Shown here in pieces: positions 34,913-40,602 of a stretch of 40,602 nucleotides of DNA. The translations under genes were made by a program, and so were the position numbers. The notes below the pieces were generated by a model, which was not told where the DNA came from, searched no databases, and was given only the letters and a program-made list of their open reading frames with translations. This DNA is from Gammaproteobacteria bacterium (GTDB lineage Bacteria; Pseudomonadota; Gammaproteobacteria; Legionellales; Legionellaceae): assembly GCA_030147855.1 (NCBI GenBank), contig JASBUO010000043.1:1-40602 (forward strand). Reading direction: 5' to 3'. Every line of letters starts with the position of its first letter. Within the stretch, counting starts at the first letter, position 1.

Positions 34913-36706
34913 TTACGCCGGAAGCTTAGGCCCATCATATCTACCGTATTGGATGTTTTCATGGCAGCTGCGACAAACAACAAGGGTTTTTCGATTTCTT
35001 GCTGCCATTCGTTTTTTCCATTCCGGTTGTGTAGTACCTCCTTTTTGCTTTAAGTCTGCGAGTTTTCGGATGTGATGCACCTCTATTTTTTCTTGTGCAC
35101 CACATAATTCACATTCTTGTGCTAGCAGGCGTTGTACTAACTCACTGCGCTTACTCCAGATTGGTTCTGTAAGATTGTCATTGATGTTAACCCATTTGTT
35201 CCATTTCAGGGATACACCACCGAAGTGGGTAACAAGCGGTTTCTTTGGCAGATCACGATCAACCCTGACGAGGATGACCTTCCGTTCTCCCTCTTCAGTT
35301 TCAATCTTGGCGCCGTATCGCTTGTAGATTTTTGTGCACGTTGTTTTGTATTTACTTGCCAACGTCTTCACTAACGATACCTCCATTATGTGTTTTAACT
35401 GACTCAATGTATGAAGGTTATAAGCCATTCGATAGTATTGCACGATCCCTCTAAGTTCTGCTTGGTATTGCGAGACGATACTATAAACAGTATCGATTGT
35501 TCGTTGAGGTAAATGTATGGGTTTTCCGTTTCGCATGTAGCGAACACACTTTTCCTGCTTTACTCTCATTGGTACACAAAGCCCTATACTGCCATTTATG
35601 CAGCGTTGACCACGGTGATCATGTTTGCTGTCTTCATGTAATATATGAACTTCATATCCTAAAAACTTAGCTCTCTGATTGCGAGCATGTGTGATTAGTG
35701 TTTTATCACTATTCAATTCAAGCCTTAAATCATTGGTGAGAAATGTTGAGATCATATGCTTTATCTCAACGGCTTCGCTTTTAGACCCAATCAATCCCAA
35801 GAGAAAATCATCGGCGTATCTGACATACCACAGACGTCGAAAATTAGGATCATCTGGATCACGAGATGGCATAGATTGAGCTTGTTTACTTAATCTATCC
35901 GCGTGTTCCCAGTTTCCCTTTTTCCTAGCCTCCGAAGCTCGCATTGTTATTGCAGCATAAGGTGGATTAGTCTTCCGTTTTAGGCCGCGTGTAGATGCTG
36001 GTATAAGTTGATTTTCAACGTACTGATCTAAGCGGTCAAGCACTATATTACTGAGGATCGGACTTACAACACCGCCTTGCGGAACCCCGCTGTGAGTGTT
36101 ATTAAGTTTCCATTCCTCTAAATATCCCGCTTTGAGAAGCGCAGTAATAAGACGTATAAATCGGTTATCCTGAAAGTTATCGCTCAAAATATTAAGTAAA
36201 ACCGTATGATCGATTTTATCAAAACATGCGCAAAGATCTCCCTCTATAAACCATTTAGTACCCCGTCCTTTTTTTATTACTTCACTTAGTGCGGTGTGAC
36301 ATCCTCGTTTAGGTCGAAACCCATGAGAGCGAGGACTAAACCTTGGTTCATAATAGGCTTCCAGTAAGCTCCTTATTACCTCTTGAAGCAACTTATCAGA
36401 CCAGGTGGGTAGTCCTAACGGTCTCTGTTTCCCATTCTTTTTAAGAATGTAAGTACGTCGCACTGGGGTCCATCGATATTGTTCATTGCGTACTGCCTTA
36501 ATGATGCAATCAATTTTCTCCAGTGACATGCCATCGACTGTTTCATCAGTGATTCCTTTAGTCATCGCGCCGTCATTACGGTAAAGTTTTCCGTAAGCGT
36601 GGAGATACAGGTCACGCTGATATAGTAGTCGATACGCGTCTTTTACCGGCAGCTTACGTTGCCCATAGTTGCGTATAATAGTGAGTATCGTCTCGGCGTT
36701 TCGCAT
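34913..36706 (-). CDS. inner intron reverse transcriptase/maturase with HNH endonuclease
   Basis: 597 residues, full length. The RT domain has SHGFRPKRGCHTA, HSGVPQGGVVSP (206-217) and the catalytic YADD (297-300). A maturase (X) region follows, then a complete HNH zinc-type endonuclease: Cys532 and Cys535, HH at 544-545, and CRSCH at 578-582. It helps its intron splice and reverse-splice into DNA. The 553 bases before its start are intron domains I-III. Confidence 0.92.
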   Translation of the reverse strand: MRNAETILTIIRNYGQRKLPVKDAYRLLYQRDLYLHAYGKLYRNDGAMTKGITDETVDGMSLEKIDCIIKAVRNEQYRWTPVRRTYILKKNGKQRPLGLPTWSDKLLQEVIRSLLEAYYEPRFSPRSHGFRPKRGCHTALSEVIKKGRGTKWFIEGDLCACFDKIDHTVLLNILSDNFQDNRFIRLITALLKAGYLEEWKLNNTHSGVPQGGVVSPILSNIVLDRLDQYVENQLIPASTRGLKRKTNPPYAAITMRASEARKKGNWEHADRLSKQAQSMPSRDPDDPNFRRLWYVRYADDFLLGLIGSKSEAVEIKHMISTFLTNDLRLELNSDKTLITHARNQRAKFLGYEVHILHEDSKHDHRGQRCINGSIGLCVPMRVKQEKCVRYMRNGKPIHLPQRTIDTVYSIVSQYQAELRGIVQYYRMAYNLHTLSQLKHIMEVSLVKTLASKYKTTCTKIYKRYGAKIETEEGERKVILVRVDRDLPKKPLVTHFGGVSLKWNKWVNINDNLTEPIWSKRSELVQRLLAQECELCGAQEKIEVHHIRKLADLKQKGGTTQPEWKKRMAARNRKTLVVCRSCHENIQYGRYDGPKLPA

Positions 36707-37259
36707 CGTGCGTACCTAACGAGTTCCTTTGCTATTTAATTACCTGTCATCCTTTGCCTTGTACACGGCTCTCCCGTGCTCCTAGAATGGGGCATTATTC
36801 CCATTGACTACTACGATGACTCCGTGACCTTAGGACTCGCGTCCCTTAGGCCATCCCATGTTTCTTCATTGAGAAACGATACCAACCATAGGTTAGTCTA
36901 GAACGACTTAGATTGTCCTTTCGTTCTCTTTAATGAGTTCATTACTCATCGTCTTTCGATCAGAACGTAACATAGAAGAAAGTTGATTCTATGTCTACCG
37001 AAAGCGTTGGGTTTTAGATGTGATACCAACGAGTGTGCGGACCACCACTGAGAACTAGACTTCAGGCAGTTTAGCTTTAATCATATCGTTCAGGTGTTGC
37101 GGGTCTCTATCTTACACATCTTCAGATAATTCCCGCTTTACATCCAGGCTCTTGTCCCCTCACTTTTTCAAGATTAGGTTAGGAGTTCACCTCAAGGTCA
37201 TTTGTTCTGAACCTTGCTTGGTTAGACCAAGAATTTCTCAATACGCTACCATGGCGCAC
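36707..37259 (-). ncRNA. 5' structural domains of the inner intron
   Basis: About 550 bases without a gene, from the GTGCGCC 5' end to the RT start. It contains the EBS1 hairpin and a possible EBS2. Several further short hairpins are visible but were not assigned to named helices. Confidence 0.7.
36970..36994 (-). ncRNA. EBS1 hairpin of the inner intron
   Basis: An 8-bp stem (ACATAGAA/TTCTATGT) with a 9-base loop. On the minus strand the loop contains ACTTTC, complementary to the six exon bases GAAAGT just before the inner intron 5' end. EBS1 normally sits in such a terminal loop of domain I. Confidence 0.75.
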
Positions 37260-37279
37260 ACTTTCACCGCACTCCGCTC
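37260..37279 (-). ncRNA. 5' half of the outer intron domain V
   Basis: Minus strand GAGCGGAGTGCGGTGAAAGT, the first 20 bases of domain V of the outer intron, ending exactly at the inner intron's GTGCG 5' end. Its last six bases serve as IBS1 of the inner intron. Confidence 0.85.
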
Positions 37280-37341
37280 AAGCCTTTTCAGAGCCAACTT
37301 TGGTTGACCCAGCTATCTTGTTTCATCTGGTGCATATCTAA

Positions 37342-38808
37342 TCATTTTGACCTCCCAGCACAGACATTAGAATAACGTTTCCTTTTTTCAAAGTACTTCG
37401 TAAATCGTGTGTCATAGGGTGTGGCTTCAGCTCTGATTTTGATATGTCTTTTAACAGCGATAGAGCTTGCTTTAAGTAGATCCACAAATTCACTCATGCT
37501 GTTTTCTTTTGAGTTTTTCGCAGAGAAGATCCAATCTCTTAATCTATGGTTTCGAAAGTATTTCTTCTTTAACCATGACGCTCCTTTCCTTGGATGCCTG
37601 CGATGAGCCCAGCGCCACAATGCCTCGTAGATACAGTGATCGACGTAGCTAAACGTTCTTTTTGCACAGCTGAACCGATGATAGTTAGCCCATCCACGAA
37701 TTTTTGGATTTAGTAGATGGATTAAGTTTTCCGTTTTTGCTGTGGGGTTTGATTTAATAGTATCCCTAATGTCACTCAAGAAGCGTTTGACGCTGTCTTT
37801 TGAAGGCTTAGTAATGCACTTGCCTTTGTATTTGCGTACATTGGTGCTTAAGAAATCGAACCCATCATCAATGTGTGTGATTTTGGTCTTTTCTTGCGAA
37901 AATTCCAACCCACGCTCATACAGAAATGACTCCACCAGCGGTTTTACCTTTGTTTCCAATACTTCTTTCGAAGAGCCCGTTATGATAAAATCATCCGCAT
38001 AGATGCTGAAATGAACTTTATCCTTGCGCTTGGATATGGCACTGTGTACTGCCTTTTCCAATCCGCTGAGCGTTAGAACCAGAAGTGTTGGTGACGCAAG
38101 GCCACCCTGTGGGGTGCCAGATCCTGTTTGATGTAAAACACCATTCTCGATGTAGCCAGCTGATAGCCATTTGCTCAAAATTTCTTTATCCATCGGAATA
38201 TTATCCCGTAGCCAATCATGGGAAATTTTGTCAAAACAGGATTTAATGTCCGCCTCGAGAATCCATTGAGACGAGCCTTTCTTTGCTAATGCAAGGTGGC
38301 AGGCTCCAAGAGCATCGGCCGCAGCACGCTTTGGGCGAAACCCATAGCTGTTTTTGTCCGCATAAAATTCCGCTATTGGATCCAGCGCAAGCAAATGTAA
38401 AGCTTGCATTGCTCTGCACTTCATAGTTGGAATTGAAAGCGGTCTTTGGCGTCCGTCCTTTCTGGGAATATAAATCCGTCTGAGTGGTTGGGTTTGATAA
38501 CCCGTCCGTGTTAATGACTGAGCTGCCTTCATCTTTTGTTGTGAGGTTTTCCAAACGATTTTATCAACCCCGGGTGTTTTTCCCCCTTGGTTTTGTACAA
38601 CTCGTTTCACTGCCAGTAATTTGGCATGAAACGAGTGCGTTAGTAGCCACTGCAATGATTTTACCTTGCCGTGTCGACCTTCGCTGATAGCTTTCGCAAT
38701 ACGTATTTGGAGTCGGCGTACCTCAGCTTTAACGGTATCCCAATTGATGGAATCCCATGTGGCAAAGGGTGAAGACGCACCAGTCAGTAATGTTGCTACT
38801 GCTGTCAT
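37342..38808 (-). CDS. outer intron reverse transcriptase/maturase, no HNH
   Basis: 488 residues from ATG 38808, which has a GAGG ribosome-binding site and gives the family-typical MTAVATLLTG start; a GTG at 38874 would add 22. Intact RT motifs: SYGFRPKRAAADA, GTPQGGLASP and YADD (270-273), then the maturase domain. It stops after ATPYDTRFTKYFEKRKRYSNVCAGRSK, just where many relatives continue into an HNH domain, so the endonuclease is absent or deleted. Only about 60 bases separate the stop from domain V. Confidence 0.9.
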   Translation of the reverse strand: MTAVATLLTGASSPFATWDSINWDTVKAEVRRLQIRIAKAISEGRHGKVKSLQWLLTHSFHAKLLAVKRVVQNQGGKTPGVDKIVWKTSQQKMKAAQSLTRTGYQTQPLRRIYIPRKDGRQRPLSIPTMKCRAMQALHLLALDPIAEFYADKNSYGFRPKRAAADALGACHLALAKKGSSQWILEADIKSCFDKISHDWLRDNIPMDKEILSKWLSAGYIENGVLHQTGSGTPQGGLASPTLLVLTLSGLEKAVHSAISKRKDKVHFSIYADDFIITGSSKEVLETKVKPLVESFLYERGLEFSQEKTKITHIDDGFDFLSTNVRKYKGKCITKPSKDSVKRFLSDIRDTIKSNPTAKTENLIHLLNPKIRGWANYHRFSCAKRTFSYVDHCIYEALWRWAHRRHPRKGASWLKKKYFRNHRLRDWIFSAKNSKENSMSEFVDLLKASSIAVKRHIKIRAEATPYDTRFTKYFEKRKRYSNVCAGRSK

Positions 38809-39417
38809 TTGCTTTTCCTCATGCTGTCGATTCTTCAAACTATCTTGCGCTAAAGACCAACTGGATGTCTGCACACTTTCGTATCTGATTATGTTTCAAT
38901 CAGTATCCTCACCATTACAGCAAGGCATTCGCTTCTTCCAGTCTCCTACACCCGCACAATCATAGGCGAATCTTGCGATACGCTGTCCCCAGTAGGGGAA
39001 TCGTACGGGGTTGCCACGTTTCACTTCACAAACAGAGTGGGTTAGGTTCTTTCTTATCCGCCGGCAGTCTTGTTATCCGTGAAAGCTGAAAAACCCAATC
39101 AGCTCTCTTGACTGCAGTACCATTTTGGTCAGAGCCTGTCAGCACATTTGGCTCCTTTGTAATCACGACGTTTATATGAAAGTTCATATTACATTAACCA
39201 TACCACTCATCTCTAGCTCCTCTCCGCTCTTGTGCTAGCAGATTCGATTTGCCTTCACAGGCCCATCTACGGTTTCCCGCGGCTTCATTGTCCCTAGAGC
39301 TTCACACCATCGGATTACTCCAATCGCATGCCTAGGTAGAGAACTACTGACGGAACAGTAGGTTGCTTTCAGGTGGCTGCCTGCAGCAACAGTTTGTATA
39401 GCGACTTCGTGTCGCAC
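38809..39417 (-). ncRNA. 5' structural domains of the outer intron
   Basis: About 610 bases with no gene, from the GTGCGAC 5' end to the RT start, expected to hold domains I-III and part of IV. The EBS1 hairpin lies at 39084-39104: stem AGCTGA/TCAGCT, with loop TTGGGTTTT on the minus strand, whose GGGTTT pairs with the AAACCC exon end. Confidence 0.75.
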
Positions 39418-39643
39418 GGGTTTAATTACAGAAACGGGGCAAATGCGAACTGAAGGAAAATTTAGCGCGATCAAACATCTTTATTCATTCAAAATAATCT
39501 AAATGGTTGATGTGAAATCATTTTAGTTTGCGCAGATGGCACTCTATTTTGGTTGAAATATGCCTTTATAGTACATATAAAAAAACAATCCAAACGTGTT
39601 TTATACTATGATTCGCATTTGCCCCGTTTCTGTAATTTAACCC
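39418..39643. repeat. 226-bp MITE-like element with 32-bp terminal inverted repeats
   Basis: The left end (39418-39449) and right end (39612-39643) are inverted repeats matching at 31 of 32 bases, beginning GGGTT and including ACAGAAACGGGGCAAATGCG. The 162 bases between have no gene. The GGG ends and repeat length recall Tn3-family ends, but this is unproven. No clear target-site duplication was found. The outer intron abuts the first base of the left repeat; the one mismatch between the repeats lies in the AAACCC used as intron IBS1. Confidence 0.8.
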
Positions 39644-39715
39644 GAAATTGGGGTAGCCTTGATGCTCAGGCGGGTTACGATGTGGATGTTGGTTATAAAG
39701 AAGAGGTCTAACACG

Positions 39716-40209
39716 ATGTGTCAATGGTTAATGGCGAAGATTTATGACAATCTCATGCGAGATGCAGAGGAAAAAGGCCTAAAAGGCGAAAGCAATTATT
39801 GCAACATGCCTCAGGAGATGTATTAGAGCTTGGTTGTGGTACTGGGGCCAACTTGGAATTTTACCCTGAGGTTGTAAAAAAATTAGTCCTTGCCGAGCCG
39901 AGCATTCATATGCGCAAAAAGCTGAAGATGAAAATATCTAAGAGCAATACGCATGCCAATATTGAAGTTTTGTCTGATAAGGCCGAGCACTTGTCTTTTT
40001 CGGATGAGAGTTTTGATGTGGTAGTATGCACGCTGGTGCTTTGTACAGTGAAGCATTTGAATAAAACATTATCAGAAATTTATCGTGTGTTGAAACCAGA
40101 AGGTAAACGGCTGTTTATTGAACATGTTGCGGCAGTGAATAATCCTGGCCGATACAAATGGCAAAGTCGAGATACACTCTTGTTTTATATTATGCTTTAC
40201 TATTATTAA
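39716..40209 (+). pseudogene. frameshifted class I methyltransferase, probably truncated
   Basis: From ATG 39716 the frame reads MAKIYDNLMRDAEEKGL, then the homology moves to another frame as KRRKQLLQHASGDVLELGCGTGANLEFYP, the SAM-binding motif. Loss of one A in the A-run at 39781-39784 explains the shift. The rest continues through DVVVCTLVLCTV and VLKPEGKRLFIEHV, then ends in an abnormal LLFYIMLYYY about 50 residues short of relatives. Related enzymes methylate phospholipids or quinones. A restart from TTG 39799 is possible but would lack the N-terminus. Confidence 0.7.
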
Positions 40210-40321
40210 TGTTTTCAGTTTTGATTTTTAGCATTCCCGTTAAGTTAAAATAGTACATATTTTCACTCGGGTGGAAGAGCGGTTTTAATTGTGCTCTGCT
40301 CCATTAAAAATGGACACTTTG
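40210..40321. other. non-coding junction DNA
   Basis: Between the broken methyltransferase and the recombinase-like remnant no gene is seen. It contains the small inverted repeat TCCAT-TAAAA-ATGGA near 40300-40314, perhaps an insertion-sequence end. Confidence 0.35.
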
Positions 40322-40531
40322 CTAAACGGGAGGAGTGATCAACTTATGCACGGTTGAACGACCAATTTTCATCTGCCTAGATATCTCTGTAGCTCCCATT
40401 CCTTCACGATGCAAACGCTTCATGCGACCACAAAATTGTCTTACCCTATTTTTTGGCATTTCTTGATGTTGTAGGAAATTCAAAGGTTGTTTGATTAAGA
40501 ATTCTTCTAAAAAATAAGGTGATTGACGAAG
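40322..40531 (-). pseudogene. recombinase/resolvase-like helix-turn-helix remnant
   Basis: A short minus-strand frame with ATG 40459 encodes CGRMKRLHREGMGATEISRQMKIGRSTVHKLI, close to the C-terminal HTH of serine resolvases and invertases (G-x-x-x-x-E-I-x-x-x-x-x-I-G-R-S-T-V). The catalytic domain is not present; a stop precedes the frame. Could also be a transposase HTH. Together with the MITE ends it suggests a decayed transposon. Confidence 0.5.
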
Positions 40532-40602
40532 TCAGATGTGTATGTGTTTCGGTTCTGGCTGAAACAACGGGGTAAATATTTTTCTCTGTGCTGTTGTTTG
40601 AG

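Larger units (their letters stand above)
34806..37259 (-). mobile_element. inner group II intron nested in domain V of the outer intron
   Basis: Starts GTGCGCC at 37259 and ends CTCTAC at 34806 (2454 bases). It carries a reverse transcriptase/HNH gene, its own domain V (34867-34901) and a textbook domain VI with a bulged A seven bases from the 3' end. The 5' exon ends in GAAAGT (IBS1), matching EBS1 ACTTTC in the loop of an 8-bp hairpin at 36970-36994; a TGCGG/CCGCA match at 37098-37102 may be EBS2. All usual parts look intact. Confidence 0.88.
34752..39417 (-). mobile_element. outer group II intron (host of the nested intron)
   Basis: Reads right to left. It starts GTGCGAC at 39417 and ends near CCTAC at 34752-34756. 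It encodes the reverse transcriptase at 37342-38808, and its domain V is split by the inner intron: first half at 37260-37279, second half at 34792-34805. Without the inner intron it is about 2.2 kb. The last six bases of its 5' exon, AAACCC (IBS1), match EBS1 GGGTTT in the loop of a hairpin at 39084-39104. It cannot fold its catalytic domain until the inner intron has left the RNA. Confidence 0.85.

Noticed and set aside
37742-38002. Plus-strand open frames across the introns
   Set aside because: They are antisense shadows of the reverse transcriptase genes, with no ribosome-binding site or recognisable domain.
38951-38957. GTGCGGG as 5' end of the outer intron
   Set aside because: It would leave too little room for domains I-III before the RT gene and has no matching EBS1; GTGCGAC at 39417 has both.
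34752-39417. Two independent group II introns lying in tandem
   Set aside because: A tandem model leaves the outer RT intron without the second half of domain V at its own 3' end; that half lies beyond the other intron, and joining the halves gives an exact 34-nt domain.
1-40602. CRISPR array, tRNA, rRNA, integrase or oriT
   Set aside because: No regularly spaced repeats, cloverleaf, rRNA segment or tyrosine/serine integrase gene was recognised. oriT is expected but no inverted repeat could be tied to TraI.

Overview
The window looks like part of an integrative conjugative element from Legionella or a close relative in the Legionellales. The reasons are low-GC DNA, the conserved lvrR-lvrA-lvrB-lvrC regulatory block with a CsrA paralogue, and a complete F-type (Tra) type IV secretion operon directly behind it. 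No integrase, att site, tRNA, rRNA or CRISPR array is visible, so both element ends probably lie outside the window.

Layout. 1-220 is the tail of a gene, perhaps a histidine phosphatase. 221-10871 is a cargo region: a XRE-type repressor (588); an operon with an orphan sensor-domain protein, an MHS-type MFS transporter and a possible ATC-hydrolase-like protein; a second operon with an ElbB/DJ-1-like protein, a second MHS transporter and a full LuxR-type regulator; a hot-dog thioesterase; a second orphan sensor protein; an APH-fold kinase; a nitrilase-family hydrolase; and a SAM methyltransferase. 10897-13366 is lvrR (reverse) and lvrABC (forward), separated by an operator-rich intergenic region. 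13421-34331 is the conjugation operon in the order traA-L-E-K-B-V-C-W-U-trbC-N-F-trbB-like-H-G, a small ORF, an ORF6N gene, traD and traI. It is followed by a ribbon-helix-helix-like gene and an acetyltransferase stub.

The right end is mobile-element debris. A group II intron (outer, 34752-39417, minus strand) abuts the terminal repeat of a 226-bp MITE-like element. A second complete group II intron (inner, 34806-37259) sits inside domain V of the outer one. Removing the inner intron restores a canonical 34-nt domain V. Both 5' junctions are supported by a six-base IBS1-EBS1 match in a hairpin loop. This is a nested group II intron (twintron) and is the strongest novelty here. It is followed by a frameshifted methyltransferase and a recombinase-like remnant.

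How the parts may work together (inference): LvrR and the cargo XRE protein are paralogues with similar palindromic operator candidates. LvrC (CsrA-like) is encoded just before traA. The traA leader carries a hairpin showing GGA in its loop and a second GGA in the Shine-Dalgarno sequence, so LvrC or chromosomal CsrA could throttle pilin translation. LvrA and LvrB resemble primosome or helicase-loading proteins, which would suit an element that replicates while excised. The ORF6N gene between the small ORF and traD is followed directly by a perfect 29-bp palindrome that also occurs, with 27 of 29 bases matching, inside its own coding sequence.
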